Part shown: piece after piece, positions 9,035-16,777 of the stretch
Layout of the letters: each line of letters starts with the position of its first letter
Numbering within the stretch: the first letter of the stretch is position 1
From: Candidatus Hebobacterum abditum
GTDB taxonomy: Bacteria > Armatimonadota > Hebobacteria > Hebobacterales > Hebobacteraceae
Direction of reading: 5' to 3'
Assembly: GCA_029821875.1 (NCBI GenBank)
Contig: JALGXW010000024.1
Span: 1 to 64,000, forward strand
Length of the DNA stretch: 64,000 nucleotides
The notes under the pieces: model-generated
The model's database searches: none
What the model saw: the letters and a program-made list of their open reading frames with translations, nothing else
What the model was told of the DNA's origin: nothing
Program-made: the position numbers and the translations under genes

Positions 9035-10437
9035 TGGGTCGTCCTGGCCGCCCGGGGGGCCGGGCGGTCGGCGTCATCTCGCTGGGCTGCCCGAAGAATC
9101 TCGTCGATACCGAGGTCATGCTTGGCCTCCTGGCGGGGGCGGGATTCCGCACGGTGTCGGATCCCGACCGGGCGGACGTGCTCCTCGTCAACACCTGCTG
9201 CTTCATCGAGGCGGCGCGCCAGGAAGCCACCGACGCGCTCGCGGAGGCGGCCCAGTGGCGCCGGAAGGGGGAGGGGAGGGCGCTTATCTGTGCAGGCTGC
9301 TGGCCGGAGATGGATGCTGCCGCCCTTCGCGAGCGATTCCCCGAGATCGATGCGTTCATGGGGCCCGGCGACGTCGCTGACGTGGTCTCAGTTGTCGAGG
9401 GTGCGCTCACAGGCAAGGGGACTCAGGAGCCACAGTCGCCACCCTCCGCATATCTCTTCGAGGAAGATGCTCCCCGGCTTCAGGCCACGCCGCCGTGGAC
9501 GGCCTACCTGAAGATCGCCGATGGATGCAGCCATCGCTGCCGCTTCTGCACGATCCCCCAAGCGCGGGGCCGGTATCGGAGTCGGACGCGGGAGGCGATT
9601 GTACGCGAGGCACGCGACATGTCTCAGCGGGGCGTGCGGGAGATCAACCTCGTCGCCCAGGACACGACGGCGTATGGCACTGACACGGGCGAGTGCGACC
9701 TCGGAGACCTCCTGTCCGCACTGGCGAGGGTCGAGCGCATCCGGTGGCTTCGGCTGCTCTACGGGCATCCCAGTGGCATCACGGAGAAGCTGATCGAAGC
9801 CATGGCAGCGCACACCTCGGTGTGCGACTACCTCGATGTGCCCTTCCAGCATGCGGACCGCGATGTGTTGCACAAGATGGGACGCCCCGGAGACGCGGAC
9901 ACCTATCTGAAACTCATCGAGCACCTCCGCGCCGCCATGCCCGACATCGCCATCCGGAGCACGTTCCTCGTCGGCTTCCCGGGAGAGGGCGAGGACGAGT
10001 TCCGGCGACTGCTCGACTTCGTCGAGGCGGCGCAGTTGGACCGCACCGGCGCCTTCTGCTACTCGCCGGAGCAGGGAACAGCCGCCGCGGAGATGGACGA
10101 CCAGGTCCCTTCGGGGATCGCCCAGGAACGGTATCACGAGTTGATGACGCTTCAGCAGAGGGTCTCGCTGTCGCGGAACGAGCGGTGGGTGGGGCGCGAA
10201 CTCGATGTGCTTATGGAGTCCCCGGGCGAGGGGGATGGCGAGTGGATCGGCCGCAGCTTCCGCGATGCCCCTGAGATCGATGGCACCGTGAAGCTCAGGA
10301 GGCGGCGGGCGCCTCGCCTGGGGGAGTTCGTTCGCGCTCGTGTGGTCGCGGCCGAGCCCTACGATCTGGTGGCCGAGACGGCCGGCCGGGCTAGCCGCCC
10401 TGCTCCTGGATCACGCGGTCGAGGTAGGCGACGGTGA
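9031..10437 (+). CDS. rimO: Ribosomal protein S12 methylthiotransferase RimO
   Basis: Radical-SAM methylthiotransferase that adds a methylthio group to the conserved Asp of ribosomal protein S12. About 468 residues: N-terminal UPF0004 domain (VGVISLGCPKNLVDTEVM, then NTCCFIEAARQEA with cluster cysteines), radical-SAM core with CSHRCRFC near residue 166 and the RimO-type YLDVPFQHADRDVLHKMGR, and a C-terminal TRAM domain ending around AAEPYDLVAE. The SLGCPKN start and DVPFQH string separate it from MiaB. The last ~18 residues are Arg/Gly/Pro-rich and overlap a convergent minus-strand gene by 47 bp, so this tail may not be functionally important. Confidence 0.95.
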   Translation: MMGRPGRPGGRAVGVISLGCPKNLVDTEVMLGLLAGAGFRTVSDPDRADVLLVNTCCFIEAARQEATDALAEAAQWRRKGEGRALICAGCWPEMDAAALRERFPEIDAFMGPGDVADVVSVVEGALTGKGTQEPQSPPSAYLFEEDAPRLQATPPWTAYLKIADGCSHRCRFCTIPQARGRYRSRTREAIVREARDMSQRGVREINLVAQDTTAYGTDTGECDLGDLLSALARVERIRWLRLLYGHPSGITEKLIEAMAAHTSVCDYLDVPFQHADRDVLHKMGRPGDADTYLKLIEHLRAAMPDIAIRSTFLVGFPGEGEDEFRRLLDFVEAAQLDRTGAFCYSPEQGTAAAEMDDQVPSGIAQERYHELMTLQQRVSLSRNERWVGRELDVLMESPGEGDGEWIGRSFRDAPEIDGTVKLRRRRAPRLGEFVRARVVAAEPYDLVAETAGRASRPAPGSRGRGRRR

Positions 10438-10612
10438 AGAGATGGCCCCCTCCGTGAGTCACGGCGTCGTCGGTCCGATGGACCTTACACCACAACACGT
10501 CGTTGGTGTCGTCGCGGCCGACCTCAATGGACGCCACTTCCAGCGCAGGCCACTTGTCTCTGATGAACGTCAACATGTGCACGGCGAAGGCTTCGGCTTG
10601 GTCGCGATCCAT
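10391..10612 (-). CDS. Small hypothetical protein (73 aa)
   Basis: Starts at ATG 10612 behind a GAGGAG ribosome binding site 8 nt upstream. The sequence begins MDRDQAEAFAVHMLTFIRDK and ends TVAYLDRVIQEQGG. It is acidic with two predicted amphipathic helices around a central beta-like part (VLWCKVHRTDD). No family is recognised. It lies 73 bp downstream of the ADP-ribosyltransferase-like gene on the same strand, so the two form a small transcription unit inserted between plus-strand housekeeping genes. Its 3' end overlaps the rimO tail. Confidence 0.6.
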   Translation of the reverse strand: MDRDQAEAFAVHMLTFIRDKWPALEVASIEVGRDDTNDVLWCKVHRTDDAVTHGGGHLFTVAYLDRVIQEQGG

Positions 10613-10685
10613 TGACAGACTCCTCGTGGTTGATCGGCACTGCCGCCCTTTCCGACTATTCGACCCAGCGCCTGTTGTGCCTGCG

Positions 10686-11096
10686 TCACGGCTTGGGTTG
10701 GCGCGGGCAGTCGGGCTGGCAGGGCGGGTCGGAGACGGGGATGTCGGCGATCTTGCACAGGCGGAGAGGACGATTCGTGAGCCACTCGAGGCCGCCCGCA
10801 CGATAAGCCGAGTTAGGATGATGCCGGATGTCCGGGTCGCCGATTCGCTCGTCGACGGCGTAGAGATACCCGTTGGCGGTGCCATTGTGGCAGACTCGAG
10901 CGAGCTGGCCGCCCTTCTCTTCCCAGCCGAGGCAGGTGGGTTTATGGGAGAAGGCCTCTGCCACCCGTCGCGAGCGGGTGATCGTGCTGCCTGCCGCGAG
11001 CGTGTCCAGCTTCCGCGGCGAGCCGTGGAACCAGGCGCCGTCGTCGAGGTCGGGCGGGATATCTGAGATGGTGAAGTCGCCCGGATCTTCGGTCAT
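10686..11096 (-). CDS. ADP-ribosyltransferase-like (Arr-type fold) hypothetical protein
   Basis: 136 residues from ATG 11096; a GTG one codon earlier is possible. Visible pattern: AWFHGSPRKLDTLAAGSTIT near the start, RRVAEAFSHKP, GYLYAVDE in the middle, then NSAYRAGGLEWLTNRPLRL. His-Gly near the N-terminus, an alternating strand ending in Tyr and Val, and a late PxxxYR...PLR block resemble the layout of rifampin ADP-ribosyltransferase (Arr) and related compact ART-fold toxins. That match is by eye only. It may act with the 73-aa protein encoded downstream. It could equally be an unrelated single-domain enzyme. Confidence 0.5.
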   Translation of the reverse strand: MTEDPGDFTISDIPPDLDDGAWFHGSPRKLDTLAAGSTITRSRRVAEAFSHKPTCLGWEEKGGQLARVCHNGTANGYLYAVDERIGDPDIRHHPNSAYRAGGLEWLTNRPLRLCKIADIPVSDPPCQPDCPRQPKP

Positions 11097-11182
11097 CACG
11101 CCGCTGTGCTTCGGCGATGCGCCGGGCGCTTCCTCTTATACTGCTTCTGGCTGACCTGTCAGTAAGCGCAGGGCGGGCGTTA

Positions 11183-11212
11183 TTGGTCGCCCTTGGGTGT
11201 ATGTGGTATAAT
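11183..11212 (+). promoter_or_regulatory. Sigma-70-like promoter for the yggS-sepF cluster
   Basis: A perfect TATAAT at 11207-11212 has TTGGTC at 11183-11188, spaced 18 bp. The yggS start codon lies 36 bp beyond the -10 element, with an AGGAGGT-type ribosome binding site in between. The -35 is weak (only TTG matches). Confidence 0.7.
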
Positions 11213-11248
11213 TGACCGCCGAGAGCGCTCTCAGGAGGTACTTCGGCG

Positions 11249-11953
11249 ATGTCGAAGGCAGCATCACACGTCGATATCGCCGAAAATGTGGCCCGGGTAC
11301 GGGAGCGCATCGCGAGGGCCGCCCAGCGATCCGGCCGATCGGCTTCCGACATCACGTTGGTGGCGGTGGCCAAGGTCGTCGACGCGGAGCGGGTGAGACG
11401 GGCCATCGCGGCCGGGGTGGCCGACATCGGTGAGAACTACGTGCAGGAGGCCGCCGCCAAGCGAGCGGAGGTCGAGGGCGACGCGCGATGGCACATGATA
11501 GGCCACCTCCAGCGGAACAAGGCCCGGCAGGCAGCACAGATCTTTGACATGATCCAAACAATAGACAGCCAGCGGCTCGCCGAGGCCGTAGCACAGCGGG
11601 CCGCGGCCGCCGGGCGCAGCATGCCCGTGCTGCTCCAGGTGAACACCTCCGGTGAGGAGAGCAAGTCCGGGGCGGCACCCGCAGATGTCGAGAGGCTGCT
11701 CGACCAGGCCGGGTCCTTGCCCGGATTGCGGGTGGAGGGGCTGATGACCATCGGCCGCTGGGATCCCGACCCGGAACGAGCGCGAGGCGAATTCAGACTG
11801 CTCGCGGAGCTCGCGAAGCAGCTCGAACAGCGCAGCGGCCTGGCGGTGAAGTGGCTGTCCATGGGCATGAGCCATGACTTCGAAGTGGCCATCGAGGAGG
11901 GTGCGAATCTGATCAGAGTCGGAACCGGGATCTTCGGGCCCCGCCCGAGATAG
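11249..11953 (+). CDS. YggS family PLP-homeostasis protein
   Basis: PROSC/YggS-type protein of 234 residues that binds pyridoxal phosphate and keeps free PLP and amino-acid metabolism in balance; no catalytic reaction is established for the family. It shows the fold-III alanine-racemase-like barrel: LVAVAKVVDAERV with the PLP-binding Lys in the AVAK string (residue ~46), IGENYVQEA, WHMIGHLQRNKAR, LLQVNTSGEESKSG and LSMGMSHDFEVAI, ending in GTGIFGPR. It heads the conserved yggS-sepF-proC-yggT order seen in Gram-positives, cyanobacteria and relatives. A strong TATAAT lies just upstream. Confidence 0.95.
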   Translation: MSKAASHVDIAENVARVRERIARAAQRSGRSASDITLVAVAKVVDAERVRRAIAAGVADIGENYVQEAAAKRAEVEGDARWHMIGHLQRNKARQAAQIFDMIQTIDSQRLAEAVAQRAAAAGRSMPVLLQVNTSGEESKSGAAPADVERLLDQAGSLPGLRVEGLMTIGRWDPDPERARGEFRLLAELAKQLEQRSGLAVKWLSMGMSHDFEVAIEEGANLIRVGTGIFGPRPR

Positions 11954-12031
11954 CGGCAACGCGGTGAGCAGTGACTTCAGCAGGGAAGCGGCAATCAGTT
12001 ACAGCAGCATTCATGGGAGGGCTACCGCAAC

Positions 12032-12454
12032 ATGTTTGGCATCGTAGACAGGATCAAGTCCATGTTGTTCGCGGAGGGGGAGTATGCTGTCGTGCCTGCG
12101 GGCGAAGAGTACGAGGACCAGGAGCCGGTGCCGCGGCGGCGGGAAAGGCTCATCAAGTTGAGCTCGCGAGCGGGCGAGATATTCATCCGACGGCCACGCA
12201 ATCAGGACGAAGCCAGAATCTGTGTGGAATGTCTGCGAAGCCGTAGAGCCGTTGTCGTCAATCTGAAGGACGTGCAGCCAGAGCATGCCCTTCGGGTCTT
12301 TGACTTTCTGGCCGGCGCGACCTATGCAGTGGGGGGACAACTGGAACAGGCGGGCGACGGGGTCTACCTGTTGACTCCTCAGAACATCGGTGTGATGGCG
12401 GAGGATGACGGGGCCCCGACGACGCCGAGCTCAGACGTCTGGCAGGAGATCTGA
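12032..12454 (+). CDS. sepF: Cell division protein SepF
   Basis: SepF binds FtsZ and anchors and aligns Z-ring filaments at the membrane. 140 residues: the N-terminal MFGIVDRIKSMLF segment is an amphipathic membrane-binding helix, followed by a charged linker, then the SepF domain from about 55 (GEIFIRRPRNQDEARICVE) with RRAVVVNLKDV and RVFDFLAGATYAVGGQL as core strands and helix, and NGVYLLTP-like DGVYLLTPQNI. A GGGAGGG ribosome binding site precedes the ATG by 9 nt. Its position between yggS and proC is the classical context. Confidence 0.95.
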   Translation: MFGIVDRIKSMLFAEGEYAVVPAGEEYEDQEPVPRRRERLIKLSSRAGEIFIRRPRNQDEARICVECLRSRRAVVVNLKDVQPEHALRVFDFLAGATYAVGGQLEQAGDGVYLLTPQNIGVMAEDDGAPTTPSSDVWQEI

Positions 12455-12528
12455 TCGGCCCGTCTGGCATCCGGGGCCGCATAGCATGGGGCTCCTGCCT
12501 CTGAGCAGGGGCCGAGCGAGTGTCAACG

Positions 12529-12547
12529 CCGGAGGGAGCCCCTCCGG
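12529..12547. terminator. Perfect hairpin after sepF
   Basis: An 8-bp perfect stem (CCGGAGGG / CCCTCCGG) with a 3-nt loop between sepF and proC. No clear U-tract follows, so it may be a pause, attenuation or processing site rather than a strong terminator. The proC ribosome binding site GGAGGG starts 14 nt later. Confidence 0.4.
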
Positions 12548-12571
12548 TCGTTGTCCTCTGGGAGGGCTGCA

Positions 12572-13390
12572 ATGGCAGGCAAGTACGCCCTGGGATTGAT
12601 CGGCGCAGGAAACATGGGAGCGGCCTTCGTGCGCCGCGTTGTCGGCGTGGGGGCGGTTGCGGCGCGGCAGGTCGTTGTCGCGGATGCTGACGCGACGCGG
12701 GCAAAGGCCCTGACGGACGAGGTGGGGGTCCGATTGGCGGAGGACAACACGGAGGTCGCCGCGGGCAGCGAGTACGTGGTGCTGGCGGTGAAGCCGGGGG
12801 TGGTGCCGGCAGTGCTGAAAGAGATTGCTCCGGTCCTGCGAGCCGAGCAGACCCTTGTATCGTTCGCCGCCGGGGTCGCACTGGGTAAGATAGCAGGCGT
12901 GCTCGGCGAGGCGAAGCCGGCGGTCGTGCGCGTGATGCCGAATACGCCGGCGCTTGTGGGGGAGGGGGTATTCGCGCTGGCGGCTCCGGGAGTCGCGCGG
13001 GAGCGTGTGACGAAGCTGGTGAAGGTGCTCGAGGCGGCGGGGCAAGTAGTGGAGGTGGAAGAGAAGCTCATGGACGCAGTTACCGGCCTGTCGGGAAGCG
13101 GCCCTGCCTTCGTCTTCGTGTTGATCGAGGCGTTGGCAGATGGGGGCGTTGCCGCAGGTCTGCCCAGGCCGGTCGCCCACCAGCTCGCCGTGCAGACGGT
13201 GGTGGGGGCCGCCAAGCTGGTTCAGGAGACCGGACAGCACCCAGGGGCGCTCAAGGATGCTGTCGCGTCGCCTGGGGGCACCACGATAGCAGGCCTGGCC
13301 GAGCTCGAACGCGGGGGATTCCGGGGCCTCGTCGCGTCCGCCGTTCGGGCGGCCGCGGCTCGATCCCGGGAGCTCTCGCAGAAAGGATAG
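12572..13390 (+). CDS. proC: Pyrroline-5-carboxylate reductase
   Basis: Reduces pyrroline-5-carboxylate to proline with NAD(P)H, the last step of proline synthesis. 272 residues from ATG 12572, chosen because GGAGGG lies 5 nt upstream; a start seven codons earlier has no such site. Motifs: GLIGAGNMGAAFVRR (Rossmann, residues 7-21), VRVMPNTPALVGEG near 128, TGLSGSGPAFVF near 170 and the signature PGGTTIAGLAELE near 235. It lies between sepF and yggT, 2 bp from the latter. Confidence 0.96.
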   Translation: MAGKYALGLIGAGNMGAAFVRRVVGVGAVAARQVVVADADATRAKALTDEVGVRLAEDNTEVAAGSEYVVLAVKPGVVPAVLKEIAPVLRAEQTLVSFAAGVALGKIAGVLGEAKPAVVRVMPNTPALVGEGVFALAAPGVARERVTKLVKVLEAAGQVVEVEEKLMDAVTGLSGSGPAFVFVLIEALADGGVAAGLPRPVAHQLAVQTVVGAAKLVQETGQHPGALKDAVASPGGTTIAGLAELERGGFRGLVASAVRAAAARSRELSQKG

Positions 13391-13392
13391 CC

Positions 13393-13665
13393 GTGGGCCT
13401 GCTGCGGAGCGTGCTTCTACTGGCTGTCGGGGTGATGATGGCGGCCATCGTCGGCAGTGTCATCATCTCCTGGCTGAGGATGTTCCGCGTCCGTGTCCCC
13501 TACGGGAATCCCCTCGTGCGGCTCATCGACGACACGGCGAATGTGATGCTGCGGCCGATCCGGAATGCAATCCCGGTCACCGGCGGCGGCCTGGATTTCA
13601 GCCCTCTCGTGGCCTTGATCATATTGTCAATCCTACGGGCCATCATCCTGGGGTTGCCCATCTAG
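13393..13665 (+). CDS. YggT family membrane protein
   Basis: A 90-residue inner-membrane protein with a GTG start 2 bp after proC. Two hydrophobic segments (residues ~4-28 and ~68-88) surround the conserved WLRMF..NPLVRLIDD..NVMLRPIRNAIP loop typical of YggT. The family is linked to division-plane or osmotic-stress functions by context, without a known biochemical role. Part of the yggS-sepF-proC-yggT series. Confidence 0.9.
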   Translation: MGLLRSVLLLAVGVMMAAIVGSVIISWLRMFRVRVPYGNPLVRLIDDTANVMLRPIRNAIPVTGGGLDFSPLVALIILSILRAIILGLPI

Positions 13666-13681
13666 AATCGAGGGTCTCACA

Positions 13682-15076
13682 TTGGAGAGCACTCCTCAAA
13701 CTGACTGGAAGTCGGGGCTGCGGACCGCCGCCTTCGCCGTGCTGGGGGCGGCCATTCTCGTCAGCATCGTTGTCGGGCCGGATGTCCCCTTCGCCGAGGA
13801 GAGGATTCCCGCCGAGACCTCACTTCTGATGCGCGGCGGCGACAACTTCATGGGCGCCTACTACATCGTGGTTGACGCCGGCCTGGGAGAAGATCGGGCC
13901 GAATCCCTCTTCCTGGAGCACGCACATAGGTTCTATCGCGCGGCGATGGACGCCGAACCCGACGACTTCCATGCTCGGCTGTCGACCATGTTCGTGCTGC
14001 GGGGACTGGGTATGAACAAGGAAGCCGCGGATCTTGTCACCCCCTGGAGGAGAGGCCAGTTCTCCGGAAGCGAGCGCAAGGCGCTCGGCGCCGCCTACGC
14101 GATGGTGGTATCCCAGCACCCCGCGCCGTCAGCCATGGAGACAGCCCACGACTACCTGTTCGAAATGGGGCCTGGTCCGCTGCTGATAGCCACCGCCTAT
14201 CGGGACATCGACGACGAAGCACGCGCGCAGGAGACGCTGGCAGAGGCGGCGGCGCGGTCCGAGCCCCTGCTGCGCAGACTGATTATCGCGACCGTTGTCA
14301 ACGCCCTCATCGTTCTCTCCGGTGTTGTCTGGGTGGTCTGGCGGGTGCTTCGGCGGAAGTCGCGTGCCAGGCCGGAGGGGGAAGCGGAAGCTCCTCTCAC
14401 TATGTCGCTGGGACCACGCGAAGCTGTGGAGGCGCTGATCCTGTGGGCGTTCTTCAGCACCGCGTTCGCACAGGTGGTGTCTGCCGTGTCCTGGGGCGAG
14501 GAGGGATTCGCGCTGGCGCTGTTGAGTCCATCCCTCCTGGCGGCGATAGTCGCCATCGGCTGGGTATGGCTCGTGACCCGCCCGGGCTCGGCTCTCGGGT
14601 GGCGCCTGTCATCTCTCGGCGGGAACGCAGTGCTCGGCGTGGTCGCCGCCGGTCTTTCCGTCATTCCGGTGCTGCTCCTCTACAGCTTCCTTCTGGAGCT
14701 GAGGGGCGGATCGCCGGCAGAGAATCCCTTAGTTCGGCTGCTGACAGTGCCAGACAGTCTGCTCGCCAGAGCCGGCATCGTGATCGGCGTGGGATTGGTC
14801 GGCCCGGCGGTGGAGGAGATGCTGTTCCGCGGGATAGTCTTTGCAGGTTTGCGGAGCCGCTGGTCATTCTGGGCGGCTGCGGGAGGCAGTGCTGCGCTCT
14901 TTGCTTTCGCCCATCTGAGCCTGGCGGGTTTCGCCTCCCTCTTCCTGCTCGGGTTGCTGTTCGCCTACCTGTTCGAGCGCAGCCGCTCCCTGGTAGCGCC
15001 CTGGGCGGCCCACGCGGCGTTCAACATCTTCAACCTGGCAATGCTGATGACGCTGTTCGGATCATTCGGATCATGA
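13682..15076 (+). CDS. CPBP family intramembrane glutamic endopeptidase
   Basis: 464 residues with a TTG start after a GAGGG ribosome binding site. The N-terminus has one membrane helix (~14-35) and a soluble helical part of about 150 residues that looks TPR-like, then several membrane helices. The C-terminal ~110 residues are a CPBP (Abi/Rce1) domain: VEEMLFRGIVFAGL (EExxxR), FAFAHLS (FxxxH) and PWAAHAAFNIFN (HxxxN), the three catalytic motifs. The family includes CAAX-type proteases and bacteriocin self-immunity proteins. The substrate is unknown, and the extra N-terminal domain is unusual compared with the short common forms. Confidence 0.88.
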   Translation: MESTPQTDWKSGLRTAAFAVLGAAILVSIVVGPDVPFAEERIPAETSLLMRGGDNFMGAYYIVVDAGLGEDRAESLFLEHAHRFYRAAMDAEPDDFHARLSTMFVLRGLGMNKEAADLVTPWRRGQFSGSERKALGAAYAMVVSQHPAPSAMETAHDYLFEMGPGPLLIATAYRDIDDEARAQETLAEAAARSEPLLRRLIIATVVNALIVLSGVVWVVWRVLRRKSRARPEGEAEAPLTMSLGPREAVEALILWAFFSTAFAQVVSAVSWGEEGFALALLSPSLLAAIVAIGWVWLVTRPGSALGWRLSSLGGNAVLGVVAAGLSVIPVLLLYSFLLELRGGSPAENPLVRLLTVPDSLLARAGIVIGVGLVGPAVEEMLFRGIVFAGLRSRWSFWAAAGGSAALFAFAHLSLAGFASLFLLGLLFAYLFERSRSLVAPWAAHAAFNIFNLAMLMTLFGSFGS

Positions 15077-15384
15077 GAAGGAAGGCTTCTGGGGCAGATC
15101 GGTTCATCAGCGTGCGCGTCCGGCCGCGGTCTACGCGGGCAGGGGTCGAGCGCGGGTCCGAGAGCGGAATCATCGTCCGCGTGCATGCGCCGCCGGCCGA
15201 GGGCGCAGCCAACCGGGAGTGCGAAGCGACCATCGCCAAGGCCCTGGACCTGCCACGGTCGGCCGTACGCGTGGTGCGCGGGCACAGGAGCACCTCCAAG
15301 CAGATCGCGGTGTCCGGCCTCTCGCCGGCCGAGGCGCGCGGTCGCCTCGAGGAGGCCGCCGGGGGCGGGCATCGTGAGCGATGA
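15073..15384 (+). CDS. DUF167 (YggU) family protein
   Basis: 103 residues, overlapping the CPBP gene by ATGA. The core ISVRVRPRSTRAG...VRVHAPPAEGAANRECEATIAKAL...VRVVRGHRSTSKQIAV is the DUF167/YggU pattern with its conserved AN and G-x-x-SRxK-like string. The function of the family is unknown. It usually lies near yggT and yggS, consistent with the cluster here. The C-terminus overlaps the GTG start of the next gene by 11 bp. Confidence 0.88.
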   Translation: MRRKASGADRFISVRVRPRSTRAGVERGSESGIIVRVHAPPAEGAANRECEATIAKALDLPRSAVRVVRGHRSTSKQIAVSGLSPAEARGRLEEAAGGGHRER

Positions 15385-16099
15385 GACCGCTGCTCCCTTT
15401 CTGTCGGTTGTGATCCCCGCCTACAATGAGGAGAGGCGGTTGACGCCGACGCTCGACCGGATCAAGGAATACCTCTCGGGCCAGCCATACGAATCGAGCA
15501 TACTGGTCGTGGACAATGCCAGCACTGATCGCACTACAGAGGTGGCGCGACAGGCGGGCGTCGAGGTGATGGGGGAGCCGCGGCGCGGCAAAGGTGCGGC
15601 TGTCAAGAAGGGGATGCTGGCAGCTCGGGGGGAGTACATCCTGTTCTCCGACGCGGACCTATCGACCCCGATCGAGGAGGTCGAGAAGCTGCTGAGGGAG
15701 TTGCGGGCGGGATCGGACGTGGCCATCGCCTCGCGGGGCCTGCCGGAGTCGAAGCTTGTAAAGCGGCAGCCGTGGTACCGGGAGTTGGTGGGGCGTGTGG
15801 GCAACCTCCTGGTGAGGGCCCTGGCGGTGCGTGGAATCGCGGATACTCAGTGCGGCTTCAAGCTGTTCCCGAGAGAGATCGCGCGCCGGGTCTTCCCGGC
15901 CCAGCGCCTGACGGGAGCCGCCTTCGACGTCGAGGTGCTCTTCATCGTGCGGCACGCCGGCTGGAAGATCGCGGAGGTACCGGTGACGTGGATCGATTCG
16001 CCGGAGACGCGGTTCAGTCGGGTGAGGGACTCGCTCGACGCGCTCAAGGATCTGTTCCGGATTCGCGCTAACTGGCTGCTCGGACGGTATCGCATCTGA
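15374..16099 (+). CDS. Family 2 glycosyltransferase (polyprenyl-phosphate glucosyltransferase-like)
   Basis: A 241-residue GT-A fold transferase from GTG 15374. SVVIPAYNEERRL at residue ~10, VVDNASTDRTTEVA at ~45, the metal-binding DADLSTPIEE at ~92, and CGFKLFPREIARRVF at ~157 match the dolichyl-phosphate beta-glucosyltransferase/mannosyltransferase branch. There is no C-terminal membrane domain. It probably moves a sugar from a nucleotide donor to a lipid carrier. The next gene is a small methyltransferase. Confidence 0.88.
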   Translation: MSDETAAPFLSVVIPAYNEERRLTPTLDRIKEYLSGQPYESSILVVDNASTDRTTEVARQAGVEVMGEPRRGKGAAVKKGMLAARGEYILFSDADLSTPIEEVEKLLRELRAGSDVAIASRGLPESKLVKRQPWYRELVGRVGNLLVRALAVRGIADTQCGFKLFPREIARRVFPAQRLTGAAFDVEVLFIVRHAGWKIAEVPVTWIDSPETRFSRVRDSLDALKDLFRIRANWLLGRYRI

Positions 16100-16122
16100 C
16101 TGCAGCGCGGGGGAGAGGGGAC

Positions 16123-16626
16123 ATGGCGAATGAGAGACAGTTCAAGCTGAAGACGAACTTCATCGCGACCCGCAACGTGAAGGAGTACCGGGCGACCATC
16201 CCGGCGTGGGTCACGAAGAGCGACGTGGTGCTGGAGATCGGCTGCGAATGGGGCACGACGACGGCACAGATCGCGCCCTTCTGCAAGGAAGTCATCGGGA
16301 CCGACATCAGCCTCGAGTGCATCGAGAGGGCCAGGGAAAGGCATCCAGGCATAGAGTTCGCGGTGTTGGACGCCTTCGACGTACGGGCCGCCCTGGATCT
16401 GGGCAGGGAGTTCACCAAGATCTACATCGACGTCTCGGGCCTATCTGGCTATCGCTCGCTGCTCGACGTGATCGCGCTCCTCACCAGCTATGCAACTGTG
16501 CTGCGGCCGGAGGCAATCATCGTGAAGAGCGGCGCCCTCAAGCAGTTCGCCTCCCAGTGCGTGGCCTGGCACGGGGAGCAGACGCGTGCCGCCGCCCGAA
16601 CGAAGGAGGCGGCGGATGGTGAGTGA
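16123..16626 (+). CDS. SAM-dependent class I methyltransferase
   Basis: 167 residues with motif I VLEIGCEWGTTTAQIA (residues ~36-51), an acidic second motif VIGTDISLECIERARER and a third at FAVLDAFDVRAAL. It is short, with no substrate-recognition domain, and no close family is recognised. It follows the glycosyltransferase by 23 bp behind a GGGGGAGAGG purine run, and probably belongs to the same transcript. Confidence 0.78.
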   Translation: MANERQFKLKTNFIATRNVKEYRATIPAWVTKSDVVLEIGCEWGTTTAQIAPFCKEVIGTDISLECIERARERHPGIEFAVLDAFDVRAALDLGREFTKIYIDVSGLSGYRSLLDVIALLTSYATVLRPEAIIVKSGALKQFASQCVAWHGEQTRAAARTKEAADGE

Positions 16627-16718
16627 CGCCCGAAGGGGCCGCCTTTCGCCGGGGACCTATCATCTGCTAGACTGAAGGACTGCTCCGCCTTGCACTCTCG
16701 GTGGCTGGGCTCCTGGAG

Positions 16719-16745
16719 CTCCCGCCGTTCCGTGACTGGCGGGAG
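16719..16745. promoter_or_regulatory. Perfect 8-bp hairpin in the ileS leader
   Basis: Arms CTCCCGCC (16719-16726) and GGCGGGAG (16738-16745) with an 11-nt loop, about 30 nt before the ileS start. No U-tract follows and the T-box signature of tRNA-sensing leaders is not seen. It could be an attenuator or a terminator of the upstream unit. Confidence 0.4.
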
Positions 16746-16777
16746 GCAGTGAGGAGCAATCTGAAGGAAGCTGTGTG

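Noticed and set aside
16627-16777. T-box leader upstream of ileS
   Set aside because: A perfect hairpin exists but the conserved T-box sequence is absent.
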